Shown piece by piece: positions 1-10,776 of a stretch of DNA of 64,000 nucleotides. The notes under the pieces are model-generated. The model was not told where the DNA came from, did not search any database, and worked only from the letters and a program-made list of their open reading frames with translations. Every line of letters starts with the position of its first letter. Within the stretch, counting starts at the first letter, position 1. The stretch comes from Acanthosepion esculentum (Eukaryota; Mollusca; Cephalopoda; Sepiida; Sepiidae), in the NCBI GenBank assembly GCA_964036315.1, contig OZ038488.1, forward strand, positions 68,895,842 to 68,959,841. The letters run 5' to 3'. The position numbers and the translations under genes were made by a program.

Positions 1-64
1 CTGATTCTTCTTTGGATTTTATCAAGGACGTCTAGTTATATAGCAAGAGTAACAAACCACATGT
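1..64 (-). mobile_element. LINE fragment (CR1/Jockey-group-like ORF2 C-terminal region)
   Basis: The first 60 bases match, on the minus strand, the segment just after the reverse transcriptase that recurs at 5.95, 37.1, 37.8, 60.5 and 61.6 kb ('cttctttggattttatcaag', then a 'gca-agagta-acaaaccac' stretch). In better copies it encodes a peptide like 'YCCHIW...KIQRRI'. Only a short piece is present and it runs off the window edge. Clade assignment is inferred from protein motifs in the longer copies. Confidence 0.6.
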
Positions 65-689
65 GTTTTGGGAGAGAAGTATTTAATAAACGAACAAGTT
101 TGGAAAAGAAAATAAATGGTGGTGTGGTGTATGAAATAAAATTGGGTAGGTTGGAAAAAAATCAAAATTTAATTAGTCGGGCAGGCCTGTCTATTATGGC
201 CGCAAGAGTAACCTGATAATTTTGGCTCCATAACGAAGCGTTTTTTTTTTCCTTTCTCTTATTTTTTCTTTTACTTTTGTTATGTTTTCCTCTTCGTTTT
301 CCCTTTTCTTTCTTTTTATTCTTTCACGCTTGGTTTATTTCGACCCACCACCCAATTTTTCTTATCTTGATATTCACTTGAAACCCCGCCCTTTTTAGTT
401 TCTTTCTCACTTGATAGTTTATCCAATTCTTTCTTGTTGACTCTACGTTTGCATTATTTAATTTTCATGAACCAGTGTCAACACAGGCTCATGCTGGATT
501 TTAAAACTGCAATTTATATTCAGTTCAAATTAACGATTTGAACGTTTCATAACAAGTCAAAGCAAATAAAAGTCATCTAAAGCAATTCGGAAGAAGGTAT
601 TTGGCACCCTCACTTTTCTTTTTTTTTTTCTTTTTTCATTTTACTTAACCGAATGTTCCAATAACGCCACCTACACATTTTTTTTTATC
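65..689. other. No gene seen; T-rich sequence
   Basis: AT-rich DNA with T-runs and pyrimidine-rich stretches (240-330, 600-640). I see no coding, RNA or repeat signal apart from a weak resemblance to other unassigned spacer. Confidence 0.5.
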
Positions 690-985
690 ATTTCACCTCA
701 TGTAAGGCAATAAAGTCACTATGACGCAAGGGGTTACTGACTACTAGGGAAAATGAGAAAAACTACTATTAAAGAGAGAGGACAATAAAGGAACATGAAT
801 TATAAAGACAGAAGATAACGATTGACATTTCATTTAAATATCTGAAGATCAAAGTGGACTGGGAAGCAAGAAGCCAGAAGAAAGTTCCACAAGCAAAAAG
901 TGCAATGGAAGAAACTGTTAGCATAGAACTTGCAGTTACATCTAGCCACTTCAACTGTAAAATCATGAGACCTTGCCGCTAATCT
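690..985 (-). mobile_element. LINE 3' end (CR1/Jockey-group-like)
   Basis: The minus strand carries the last part of ORF2 and the 3' UTR of the most common LINE family in the window. The UTR signature (in plus orientation) is 'catttcacctcatgtaaggc' followed by an 'aataaagtcact' box. The coding remnant at 769-966 reads like the conserved tail 'LPASxFPxxxNLQxFK'. It stops abruptly after 'gctaatctagt' near 983, the same position where SINEs interrupt the copies at 5.5 and 41.9 kb. It is a dead, 5'-truncated copy. Confidence 0.75.
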
Positions 986-1274
986 AGTTTCTGTATAACT
1001 ACATTTCCTTTGCTTCAAGTCTCTTTTTCATCCGAAAGAAATTGTCCAGCTTATAGTGCCATATAGGATAACTGGTATTAAAAAAGTTCAGTAGTATTTT
1101 CTTCGTTTCTAACGAAATCTCCTTGTTTCTTAATACTTTGCTTAGAGTTTAGAAAGTCTCTTTCGTTATCCCAATTCGTCTTCGGGTTTAAGTTGTCTGT
1201 ATTAACAATTGATATTATATAATTCATTAATGATATTTAATTAATAATTAATAATAAATATAATTAATAATATA

Positions 1275-1375
<101 letters not shown>

Positions 1376-1520
1376 TGTAATCTGGCAGCAACTTTTCTTT
1401 TAAACATGTTGTGTTGAATGTTAAAGACAACATCGTCCTGCATATTTAGAAAATATGAGAAAATTCAAAAGAAAATATACAGGACGATGTTGTCTTTAAC
1501 ATTCAACACAAGATGTTTAA
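1376..1520. repeat. Foldback repeat related to Penelope-like remnant at 10.8 kb
   Basis: Two ~39-bp arms (about 1401-1440 and 1480-1519) are inverted copies containing 'ttgaatgttaaagacaacat', separated by a 39-bp loop. The left arm and upstream 'ggcagcaacttttctttta' also occur at 10783-10850, next to a hammerhead-like motif. I infer that this is a rearranged end of the same Penelope-like family. (TA)n lies on the left and an AT-rich ATTAA repeat on the right. Confidence 0.65.
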
Positions 1521-2640
1521 TATATATTATATATATAATTAATAATTAATTAATAATTTAATTAATAATTAATAATAAATTTTAATTAATAATAAGCGGC
1601 AAATTATGTGTCTGAACCCCCCGGCCCCGCCTAAATTGGGACACTCTTGTTCTACATAGACAAATTCTTGGAATTAGGATGATCCCAGAACTGACAATAT
1701 GCTCTTTATCTGGTGCTTGAACATCACTGGGATTGGTGCCCGGATGAGGAGGAACAGTTAAAAATTCAAATTTAAAATAACAGAAAACAATTAGTGATTT
1801 TAAAAGTTTTTTTTTATTTATATTGATTTTAAAGTAACACAAAAACATTGTGAATACAAAAAAAAAATATTTTAAGTTCAGTTTAAAATATCTCCAAAAC
1901 TTTGTGAATTGAGGAAATCGATTTTATTTCTTCGAAATGCCAAGGAATCAGAGTTAATGTGAAAGGTTTCTCGACCCGAGGTTTTTAAGTTCCGAGAGTT
2001 TGTGAGTTGAAGAATTCAACTCAATTGAAATTACAGGGAGTTTGTCATTTGAAGAACTCAGTTTTCGGCCTGAATTGGTATTTCGGTCGAAATCGGACTT
2101 TTGGTCGAAATCGGACTTTTGGGCCTGAATCAGAGTTAAAGTGAGGTTTTTGAAGTTCCAAGGAGTGAATTGAGGAATTCAAAGTTATTTCTCCAAAATT
2201 ATCATTGCCGTTTTCTAACCAGGATCAGCGGTCCATTTAGGTTTGGGCATGAGGCCCAATTAGCCACCCGCATATTATTAACGTTAATATAACTACACGA
2301 AGAAAAAGAGACGCTGAAATTTTAATCTTTTAAATTTACTTTTTTAAAAATATGTATTTGGTTACATAATCTAGCCAATTTAATTTTTTTTTTAATTTTT
2401 ATTTTTTGCTTTGTTGTTTATATTTTTTTTTCACTTTTGTTATTAATTATGCTACATTTTGATAACAAACGCTTTGCTAAAAACGTTAAAATATGGTAAG
2501 AACGTGGTAGCAAATTTATTGCGGATGGTCTAGAGATTAATGCACTTACGGTACACTTTCGTCATAGTAAATTGCTCTCTCTTTTAATTAAGGTAGCGTC
2601 TTTTAAAACAAAATTGTGATCAGGCTCATTACAGTGAGAA
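1521..2640. other. No gene seen; AT-rich spacer with small internal repeats
   Basis: The start is ATTAAT-like low-complexity DNA. At 2083-2120 the phrase 'ggtcgaaatcggactttt' occurs twice in tandem. The segment 'tcagagttaatgtgaaaggt' near 1950 recurs in altered form near 2130. No family is recognised. Confidence 0.4.
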
Positions 2641-2684
2641 ACTAATGCATTGAGTGTGTTGTCTTGCAAAAGATTCCTTCTGTG

Positions 2685-2686
<2 letters not shown>

Positions 2687-2732
<46 letters not shown>
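2687..2732. repeat. (TA)n microsatellite
   Basis: Pure TA run. Its last TA forms the left target-site dinucleotide of the adjoining mariner-type MITE. Confidence 0.95.
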
Positions 2733-2736
<4 letters not shown>

Positions 2737-2809
2737 GTTGGTGCAAAAATAATGTCGTTTTTTGACGTTCAACTTCATGTGAGAAAACATTATTTTTGCA
2801 CCAACCTAA
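2733..2809. mobile_element. MADE1-like mariner MITE
   Basis: A 77-bp element with 22-bp perfect terminal inverted repeats. The left end begins TTAGGTTGGTGCAAAAATAA and the right end is its reverse complement. TA flanks both sides, as expected for IS630/Tc1/mariner insertion. The TIR start (TTAGGTTGGTGCAAAA) is the hallmark of the mariner group that includes human MADE1/Hsmar1. The ~33-bp interior has no coding capacity, so mobilisation needed a transposase in trans. A reverse-strand reading frame crosses it but is incidental. Confidence 0.88.
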
Positions 2810-3376
2810 TATATAGGTGTGCGTGCGTGTGTATGTGTGTGTGTGTTTCAGCAGATATGAAGAAGCTTTTACATGTATATAACAACATTGGAAATTAACT
2901 TTAAAATCAGCGTGCATACCCGCTGAGACACGAGAGACCTCACAGCAAAGTAAGGCCCAACTACCTTATTTAAGAAATGCACTCTCGTTGGGACATATCG
3001 ATTCACTTTATTTTCGTACCCGAAACGTAAACAAAGTAATTTTTAACCAATTAATTGATTTTTGTTTAAATCCGACATTATTTATTATGACTATATACCA
3101 TATATTTAGTCGGTACACGTGTGTAAGTAGACAAATTCTTAAACCGTAAAATTACTGTCTATCGGCCTCGAGATCGACATTCTTAAGAAAGGAAATGTGC
3201 TTGCTATCAGGTATATAACTTTACACCCTTTTTGATTAGAGAAGCTGATTTCCCGCCACGCTTGCTTTAGCATTAATCCACGGAAAGCCAAAACAGCAAA
3301 GTGAGCTTCTTAAGTATGACAATCTACCGACTTGGGCAATCAAAAGTCTTATTGAAGAAAATGTCCATACTGACAG
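2810..3376. other. No gene seen; short GT tract then unassigned spacer
   Basis: A degenerate GT/GTAT run at 2816-2847 is followed by ~500 bp without a recognisable coding or repeat signal. Confidence 0.4.
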
Positions 3377-3492
<116 letters not shown>

Positions 3493-3657
3493 AGTCACTG
3501 TCAGTCACTGTGTGTTTATCTAAATCTAAAAATAAACACCTTCATCCCTGCCGTGCGCTGACGCCAATTCAGTCGGGTTTCGATCCTAGCTAGAGGCAAC
3601 CGGACGTCTAGCCACACTGATGAACTGTGAAACAGCGAAACAGTCTGTCTGTGGATG

Positions 3658-3659
<2 letters not shown>

Positions 3660-3718
<59 letters not shown>
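3660..3718. repeat. (TA)n microsatellite
   Basis: About 28 TA units, directly next to the MITE that starts near 3719. Confidence 0.95.
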
Positions 3719-3723
<5 letters not shown>

Positions 3724-3902
3724 ATATTTTTAGTTTTTAAAAATATGATTCCTTCGCTACATAAGAGTTCTCATGTTTCAAAAGCGAGAGCCGAGACCCC
3801 TAACATAATTTTTTAAGTTATGTAGAGTTAAGGTGTCTGGACCCGCTTCCTTGTCAAGAGCGAAGGAACCATATTTTTAAAAACTAAAAATATTATTATA
3901 AT
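3719..3902. mobile_element. Unclassified MITE with ~36-bp TIRs
   Basis: Long terminal inverted repeats. The left contains 'tttttagtttttaaaaatat' followed by g(a)ttccttcgct. The right is the reverse complement (agcgaaggaac, then the same AT-rich core inverted). The interior (~105 bp) has no coding capacity. The insertion lies against a (TA)n tract, so TA target duplications cannot be separated from flank. The superfamily is not identifiable; the TA context fits Tc1/mariner-type insertion. Confidence 0.7.
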
Positions 3903-4009
3903 ATAAGCTCTACTTCTGTATGGAGCACTGTCTTTTTGAAAATAAAGCTAAATACTAAGGAACACCGGATTTTCTACCTTACGTGTTCTTTCCTATTTTT
4001 CTGCACACC

Positions 4010-4012
<3 letters not shown>

Positions 4013-4096
<84 letters not shown>
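4013..4096. repeat. (CATA)(TA)n microsatellite
   Basis: A few CATA units lead into about 38 TA units. The LINE fragment at 4097 begins immediately after it. Confidence 0.95.
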
Positions 4097-4098
<2 letters not shown>

Positions 4099-4200
4099 CA
4101 GCGTTTCACCCCAAGCAAGGCGGGAAGCCACTAGCACGCAAGGGGATACAGAGAGTTGGAACGAGAGCAAAGAGGAGTGATAGAGGAAAGGATGAAGAGA
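4097..4200 (-). mobile_element. LINE 3' UTR fragment
   Basis: Contains the 3' UTR signature in plus orientation 'gtttcaccccaagcaaggc', 'agccactagcacgcaagggg' and a purine-rich 'gagagcaaagaggagtg' stretch. It is closest to the young copies at 28.5-28.9 and 44.05-44.5 kb. No coding part remains. Confidence 0.75.
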
Positions 4201-5207
4201 AATTATTATAAATATTTGTGTATGAACATATATAAACGCAAGTATATATGTGCGGCAATATACAGAAAATTTGTAAATGGATATTTTGAATTCGTGTATA
4301 GTGAGTTTGATTCTAACCGGGTGCCCTATTCCTGTAGCCACCGTTACACTAAGCTTCGTAAATATGTCGTAAATATAGCTGTCTCCGTGGGCTTCTATTT
4401 TAGTTATGCGAGAAGGCGTCTTTGTTTGCTAGAAAGAAAGGTACTCAAATATTAACAACGTTTTGTTTACATTTTTCTTTTCGCGGGAATGTGTGTCGGC
4501 TCCAAAAGTCTACATTCCCTTGTACAAGTAACCCGAACATTTGCATATCAAACGGCGAGCACTTCACGAGCATGCGATTCCATCTTGAACCCTTTCAATG
4601 TTTATCCTTCTTAGAAGGCGTAGCTCTTCATTTACTCGTCACAAATATATTACAGACATCTAGGTATGTTGTCATCCTCCTACCTACCTGGCACAAATCC
4701 TTTTTTTTTTTTTTTCATCGAAGGAAACCTAAATAAAGTTATGCGTGGGTGGATGCATAATACTTCCAGTTCCATCGGCATATTGCCACAAGCGCCAAAG
4801 CATACCCACTGACCTTAGTCCTTTAATACATTTGAAGACGAATCAGTAAGAAACTGATATTATTTAAATTGCCTGTTTGGTTCAAAACTTAGTCGCAAAC
4901 AGCCATCCAGCAATAGGTCAAATTATGTTCTGCGTCTTATAAACTGTAAATACAGCCTGTTTTTAAACGTACCGTATTTGACGGCATATAAGACGCACTG
5001 GCGTACCCCAATTTGAGCAGAGGAAATCAAGAAAAAAATAGTAATTATTAAAATTAGTAGAATTATCAGTAAATAGTACAGCCTAGGCTATATTTATGAG
5101 GTATTATTTTGGTTGAACAAGCCTTGATTACAATTAAACGAAAAATAATATTTAAAAATAACACGAGCCTCTAGAAAATTGCCAAGCAGTTATTGCCATT
5201 TATAATA
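4201..5207. other. No gene seen; one SINE-like scrap
   Basis: Near 4302-4350 'gagtttgattctaaccgggt' followed by 'gccctattcctgtagcc' resembles 'gaggttgatccttactgggt' plus 'gccctgtacttgcggc' at 8221-8265. Both include a weak pol III B-box-like core, so a very degraded tRNA-derived SINE is possible. The rest is unassigned. Confidence 0.35.
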
Positions 5208-5516
5208 ATCATTTCACCCCAATCATGGCAATAAAGTCTCTAAGACTCGGGGGAGGAGCTACTGAGTGTGAAAGAATATAAGAAAAGGAAAATATTATTA
5301 AGGAGCGAGAACAACAAAGAACAGGAACTAAGACAGAAGATAACGATTGACATTGCATTTAAATTTTCGAAGATCAAACTTGACTGGTAAGCAAATAGCC
5401 GGAAGAGACTTTCACAAGCGGGAAATTCAAGAAACTGTTAGCATCGAACTTAGTTACATTTAGCCATTTCAATTGTAAAACGACAAGTCCTTGCCGTAAA
5501 TCTAGTCAGTCATCTC

Positions 5517-5807
5517 TATTTCCATGCGTGATACAAACTTAGGCGATCATGTATCTTTCGATAAATGATTAACGAGGCAGATTTTTTTCCTGCAGTAGGT
5601 TGCCATTTGCCATAGGTTGACCAGTTGCCATCCAAGGCTATAGAACCCGGTCTCTCCTGCTATTTACCCATAGCTGGGGAAGGGGAGAAGAAGAGGATTC
5701 ATACTTTTCCCAAGAGTATTAGCACGTGAATGTATGGATTCGGCTTGAATTCGAAATCGGTTCTCTGATCCCTCAATCCGAGCCGTCATCCGTTCCTCTA
5801 CCGTGCC
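5517..5807 (-). mobile_element. tRNA-derived SINE, nested in LINE
   Basis: A near-full-length ~290-bp SINE in minus orientation. The tRNA-like head lies near 5807-5730 (A-box-like around 'cggctcggattgagggatca', B-box-like 'gatttcgaattc'). The body has the conserved 'agctatgggtaaatagcagg', and the tail has the GAAA-loop hairpin and 'gtatcacgcatgg'. The LINE sequence 'gtaaatctagt' occurs on both sides and is a probable target-site duplication. The family recurs at 6.3, 8.8, 18.8, 31.2, 41.9 and 49.8 kb. Confidence 0.85.
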
Positions 5808-6339
5808 TTCGCGTAAATCTAGTACTGAGCTTAAATTCATGAAGTATAGGTACCAAAGCGGAAAGTTCATCAGAACAATTAACATGAAAATATTTATGGA
5901 AAAGGTAGAGGGAAGCCTTGATGCCATATCAAGACCAGTGAAATTCCAGATTCTTCTTTGGACTTTATTCATGATCTCTAAATATATAGCAAGAGCATCA
6001 GACCATATATGGCAGCAATATTCAAAGTATGGATGAATAATAGATGCGTAAATATTTAAGAGAGATTCGGGCGAGAATAATTGTCTAACTCGATACAGTG
6101 AAGCAAATTTCTTAGCGGCAGACTTAACAATTGATTCAATATAATCCACTTCATTTCAGCGGAAAACGTTAATTCGAGAATACAAAATGTGTCACTCTCA
6201 TGGAGGTTAGCATCAGCCATGCTGATAGAATGTAGAAAGGGTTCTCTAAGATGATTAATAGAGAGCAGCTTCGTTTTGGATGCGTTTAAAAAAATTTTTA
6301 ATTCCTTATCTCATAATGTAGGTCATTTTAGATCAGATA

Positions 6340-6635
6340 CGGTGGAATAATGGATAGTGGCTCGGATTGAGCCGAGTTCGAATTCTAGTCGATTACATTA
6401 CATTCACTTACGCGCTAATACTCTTATGAATCCTTCTTCTCCCCCCCCCAGCTATGGGTAAATAGCAGGACAGACCTGTTCTATAGCCTTGGGTGGCAAA
6501 AAGAAGTGACAACCTACTGCGAGAGTAGTAGACATGACAAAGAAATGACAACCTACCTCGACAGTCATGTATCGAAAGATACATGATCGCCTAAACGTGT
6601 ATCACGCATGGCACATAACTGACTGACTACCAATA
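6340..6635 (+). mobile_element. tRNA-derived SINE, nested in LINE
   Basis: Full-length plus-strand copy. A-box region 'ggtggaataatggatagtgg', B-box 'gagttcgaattct', conserved body 'ccagctatgggtaaatagca', then a tail with the palindrome CATGTATC-GAAA-GATACATG (6566-6585), ending in 'tggcacataactgactgac'. A C-run expansion sits near 6440. It splits the minus-strand LINE: sequence equivalent to 'gaccttatcgaaccaatcaa' of the 38.2-kb copy resumes right after it. Confidence 0.88.
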
Positions 6636-7699
6636 TGACCTTAACGAATCAATCCGACAAAGAAGAGAAAATAGTTGTGTCATCAGTGTAGATACTGAGT
6701 TGAGAACTGATGCCATCTGGAAGGTCGTTGATAAAAATTAGGAAGAACGTAGATCCAAGTATTGAAGATCTAGAAGAGTGGCCATTCAAGACAACTTTCA
6801 TTTAGCGATTCGATCAGAAAGACTGAATCAGTTAAAAAATTCGTCCACAAATAACATAACCTTTCGACTTGTGAAGAAAACGAATATACGAAACCCTGCC
6901 AAATGCCTTCGTAATATCCAAAGCAACAGCCCGGGTTTCACCGTTCTATCTAAAGCTTGATAGACTCATTCGGCAATAATCATTAATACATCAGCAGTTG
7001 ACCTAGAGAAGTGTAAGCCATATTGATTATCCGAGAGAATGCCCTGCGAGGTGAGATGCTTGACCAATTGGTTAGCGCTTCTAGTACTTTGCCAAAAAGA
7101 GGTGGAACGCTAATAGACCGATAGTTACAATGATCCGACGGTTCGCCTGTGTTTTTAAAGAACATAAGAGGGTTTCCATCAAGCAGGAAAAAAAGAAGTA
7201 GCAAGGCATTTATTGCGGTATTTAGAAAGAACAGAAGCCAGTTCAGGCGCACATTTCTTAAGGACTATTATAGGGATATCATCAATACTTCACCATACAG
7301 GAGGATTGATATTATATCGGGGTTTAGCACTCTTTTATTTGTTTCGAACGAAATCTTTATGCTACTTAATTCTTTGTTTAGCTTTTTAAAGGCATCTTTA
7401 GCTATTCCAATGATCCTTCACATTTTCTGTTATAACACTTCTTAGAGAGTTAAACTTTTGTACTTCTCTGATTTTGGCATGTCTAATTCGTAGATCACAA
7501 TTGTGCCTTCTTGCTAACGGACACATATTCTTTCTAGTTCTTCCTTCCAGAACAATGTATGTTCAAAAAGTTATTCAATCCGCTTTGCTGCTATTCCTGC
7601 AATAGAAAAAAAAGCAGCAAGACCTGCCCACGTGATACCCATGGCAATCAACGGTATGGAATAATATATCGCAGGTTGATGTTCGTCATCTGTACGATC

Positions 7700-8133
7700 A
7701 AGGTCACAAAACTGCCAAAACTGCTCAAGACTTTTGTGTTGTATACTGATATGAAATGCTTCAAAACAACCAAATGGTCAATGCTAAGCTGTATGTTGGA
7801 AAAAGGCACAGGCTCAAAGAGGCAATTCAACTGAAAAGACCTAACCGGCGACACAGTGTGATTATTCAACATGGCAATGCTTGCCCACCTACCACGTCGC
7901 TAATATGAACAAATATGCAATCAAAGCTTGGTTGCGAAGTTCTACCACACCCACCATGTTTAGCTCCTTCAGCCTATCGTTCGCTTTCTAACAATTTGAG
8001 GGGTGTTTCGTTCAACAACGATGTGAAGCTTAGAACGTGGCTTGATGAATTTTTCGAGTCAAAACCTAGTGATTTCTATTGTCTAAGCATTGAACAGGTC
8101 ATAAACAGTGAAGGGGAATACATTGTTGAATGA
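7700..8133 (+). pseudogene. Mariner transposase C-terminal remnant
   Basis: The reading frame contains the mariner landmarks 'NQMVNAKLYV', 'RLKEAIQLKRPNRRHS', 'QHGNACPP', 'GCEVLPHPP' and a C-terminal 'FFESKPSDFY...GEYIVE' ending at the stop at 8131. These match the DD34D transposase core that normally reads 'HDNARPH...PHPPYSPDLAPSDYHLF'. The Asp of the 'HDNA' motif is Gly here and the Asp of 'APSDY' is Ala; a few residues of the 'SPDL' block are missing and there is an in-frame stop near 7910. It is catalytically dead. A terminal-repeat-like end follows at 8180-8208. Confidence 0.85.
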
Positions 8134-8179
8134 GTCATCAGGAATATTAATAAATAATAAGTATTAAAATAAATTATAA

Positions 8180-8208
8180 AAAACGGACGAATTTATGTGA
8201 CAACTTAA
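8180..8208 (+). repeat. Mariner right terminal inverted repeat (degraded)
   Basis: 'aaaaacggacgaatttatgt' followed by gacaacttaata, 45-75 bp after the transposase stop. The same end recurs at 8502-8533 as 'gaaaaacggacgaatatatg' then caacaacctaata. I infer the family TIR starts TTAGGTTGT. No left end was found. Confidence 0.6.
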
Positions 8209-8501
8209 TACAACTGAGTATTGAGGTTGATCCTTACTGGGTGCCCTGTACTTGCGGCATTATGCAAGATCTTCTGTATGACATGGCGTAAAGTAGGGGA
8301 TACCTTCATTTGAAAATTTAAAATCAAAATGAAGAAGGTGTCGAACATGCTCATGCTTGTCTAAATGGCTTTCCATCTGAAAAGGGGTGTCAAATCTGAA
8401 ATAAAATTTTGCTAATGTTTCACAGGATGACCAGTGTTAATAAGAAGCAAAAAATGCTACGAAAGTTTATTCTTCAAGATCATTCGCAGAACGTCTGAGA
8501 A

Positions 8502-8533
8502 AAACGGACGAATATATGCAACAACCTAATAAT
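8502..8533 (+). repeat. Second copy of the mariner-like terminal repeat
   Basis: Same orientation as the end at 8180-8208, about 320 bp downstream. The DNA between them is not recognisable as transposase. It may belong to a second, internally deleted copy or a duplicated end. Confidence 0.5.
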
Positions 8534-8837
8534 CGATCTAGCGAGACACGTTTGCTAACCGTTATACCGCATCGAAGTGCCTCTATTATTGTATATGGGG
8601 AAATATTTTCGAGCGTTCCCAGATATACACAAAGGTAGCCCCAACACTAACCGTAGCAAATAATTTTGCCTGCTTCGTGACTAAGAGAGTGGGATCTATT
8701 TGTTTCTCTAAAAATTGCGAAATATACCGACGAAAAATCAAATTATGACATCCGGAACATGTGCTTCAATTTACTCCAGATGAAACCCACAGGAAATATA
8801 ACTGGATTACAGTAACTGATCGCATATATACAGGCTC

Positions 8838-8990
8838 TACAGGATGTATGTGGTGTAATGGATAGAGGCTCGGAATGAAAAATCAGAGGACCGAGTTCGA
8901 ATTCTAGTCGATCTCGTAACATTCACTTACGCGTAAATACCGCTGAGAAAGATATGAGTCCGTCTCTGTGGATGACGAGAATTAATTGAG
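8838..8990 (+). mobile_element. tRNA-derived SINE, 3'-truncated
   Basis: Head only: A-box region 'tggtgtaatggatagaggct', B-box 'gagttcgaattctagtcg', then 'cattcacttacgcgtaaata' and a decayed body that ends near 8990. Same family as the full copies at 6.3 and 49.8 kb. Confidence 0.8.
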
Positions 8991-9059
8991 TACCATAACG
9001 ACCAAATCGCGAAGGAGGTTGGATGTGATCGATGACAGAATTTAATTTTGGTATTGAAC

Positions 9060-9845
9060 TGCAATAATTTCATGCAAAATATCAATGGATGAGACTTAAT
9101 TATTCCAAGTCAGATGGAAAAAAAACCCGCGGGAACACACAGAATAGCGCCTTGTGTTTTTCTTTCATAATATCGTATTGGATTTGTTTCCATACTTCAC
9201 ACGTGGGTGTCACATAATCTGTCGGAACAGAACAAGCTAGATTGGGTTTCTGCAGTGATTTATTTATTGTTATGTCCCGAAAACGACCAGTTCTTCGACA
9301 GAATTGTCACAGGCGATGATAATCATTTATAACGTTCAAAGCAAACGAAGCTGGAAACGAACTTGTGAATATGCGGAACGCGTGGCGAGAGCAGGTTTGC
9401 CTCTAATGAAGGTGCTACTGTTCATTTGACGTGATTGCAGAATTCATTTTGAGCTGTTTCCAGCAGGTGAAACAATAACTGCAAATCATCAATCTCAATG
9501 CGGTTATTCAAGAAAAACGACCGGTTTTGACAAATTGAAAAGGTGTTTATCTTCCACTCCGACAAAGCAAGACTGCATGTTACAAAAACAGACCTTATAG
9601 AAGCTGAAAGAGTGGAAATGGGAAACCCTCGAGCACCCACCTTATTCTTCTGACTTGGCTCACTCGGATTTTTATTTGTTCCGGTCTTTACAAAACATTT
9701 TAAATGAAAAGAAATTTTACTCTGTACAGTCAGTCGAAAACTACCTCAAAATCTTCTTCGAACAAAAAACACGAAAAGTCTAGGAAAATGGCATCAGAAC
9801 GATGTGAGGCAATTTTTAAAAACAATGGAGAATATGTTGGTTAGT
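9060..9845 (+). pseudogene. Mariner transposase remnant (second subfamily)
   Basis: Across shifted plus frames the conserved blocks are 'RIVTGDDNH' (first catalytic Asp region, usually TGDEKW), 'HPPYSSDLAHSDFYLFRSLQ' (third catalytic region, Asp retained), 'NEKKFYS' and 'FFEQKTRKV'. Several stops and frameshifts separate them, and the 'HDNARPH' block is decayed to 'STPTKQDCMLQK'. This copy differs from that at 7.7-8.1 kb, so at least two mariner lineages were active. LINE sequence starts about 100 bp downstream. Confidence 0.82.
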
Positions 9846-9944
9846 TGGTTGGTCGGTTGATTTTTATTTAGCATTAAACAACCTCTATGGGTTATTTAAT
9901 GCCGAAAATGAAAATATTTTGAGCCCAATTTTATGGCTTCAACT

Positions 9945-10440
9945 TCGTCCATGCACGGAATACTGTTGCCATATATGGTATGGTGCCCCTGCTGTTCATC
10001 TCGCGGATCTCGACAAAATCCAAAGACAGATACGCAATGTGATCGCTCCTGACTTGGGATCTTGACGCTAGTCACATTCTCACAGACGTAATGTGGCTTC
10101 CCTCTCTATCTTTTCTATAAATATATATTTTTGCATCTACTCTGACGAACTATTTTCACTGGTACCCCGACTGCATGAATTTAAGCGTGCTACTAGGTTG
10201 ACATCTGGGTCTCACCCTTTTACTGTCGAAACAACTTCTACTTCAACAGTTCCTTTTCTCGCACTTCCGGAGAGTGGAACTCCCTTCCTCTTACTTGCTT
10301 CCCTAATAACTATAATTTTCAAAAATTTAAATTTGATGTAAATCGCCATCTTCTGATGCCTTTACCCCTGTTCTTTTTATCATTCTCCGTTCTTTTTGTT
10401 TTTGTATATAAAATTTTGTTTTTAATTTTCTCATCAGGCA
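9945..10440 (+). mobile_element. LINE 3' end (CR1/Jockey-group-like)
   Basis: One of two copies in plus orientation. It encodes 'EYCCHIWYGAPAVHL', 'DKIQRQIRNVIAPDLG', 'HRRNVASLSIF', 'LVPRLHEFKRATRL' and 'SGSHPFTVE' before decaying near 10340. It is interrupted by small frameshifts. It lacks the reverse transcriptase core, as expected of a 5'-truncated insertion. Confidence 0.85.
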
Positions 10441-10527
10441 CACACTTTTGTAATGATTTAATATTTATAGTCTACTGGATACGAGACGCGTTTATATTAT
10501 CGTAATATTCAAAATTACTGTTTATAT

Positions 10528-10533
10528 TAGAGC

Positions 10534-10566
<33 letters not shown>

Positions 10567-10580
10567 CGTGTGTGTGTGTG
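10528..10580. repeat. (GA)n/(GT)n microsatellite
   Basis: GA-rich run with two interruptions followed by a short GT run. Confidence 0.9.
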
Positions 10581-10673
10581 GAAAATAATAAGGTTTTAAA
10601 CAATGTTTACATTCATTAAGTCCAGGAAGAAGATACTTGTAAAAATGAAACGATAATAAAAGTATTGTTCAAC

Positions 10674-10678
<5 letters not shown>

Positions 10679-10752
<74 letters not shown>

Positions 10753-10776
10753 GTGTGTATGTGTGTGTGTGTGTGT
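10679..10776. repeat. Compound (TA)n(GT)n microsatellite
   Basis: About 28 TA units then interrupted GT units. A Penelope-like remnant starts at its right edge. Confidence 0.95.

Larger units (their letters stand above)
5208..7290 (-). mobile_element. LINE ORF2 remnant (CR1/Jockey-group-like), interrupted by two SINEs
   Basis: A minus-strand retrotransposon reads from right to left. Reverse transcriptase motifs lie at 7250-6640: an 'NYRSISVPPLFGKVLE' block near 7140-7080, a region equivalent to 'IxDLPDGISSQLSIYTDDTT' near 6730-6660 (catalytic YxDD as YTDD), and then the segment leading to 'GSLYRVRQLFSPESLL' (6110-6050) and 'YCCHIWSDALAIYLEI' (6015-5965). The 3' UTR is at 5208-5300. Frameshifts and stops are frequent, so it is inactive. 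Two copies of the same SINE family interrupt it: one antisense (5517-5807) and one in plus orientation (6340-6635). No 5' end or endonuclease domain is visible. Confidence 0.85.
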
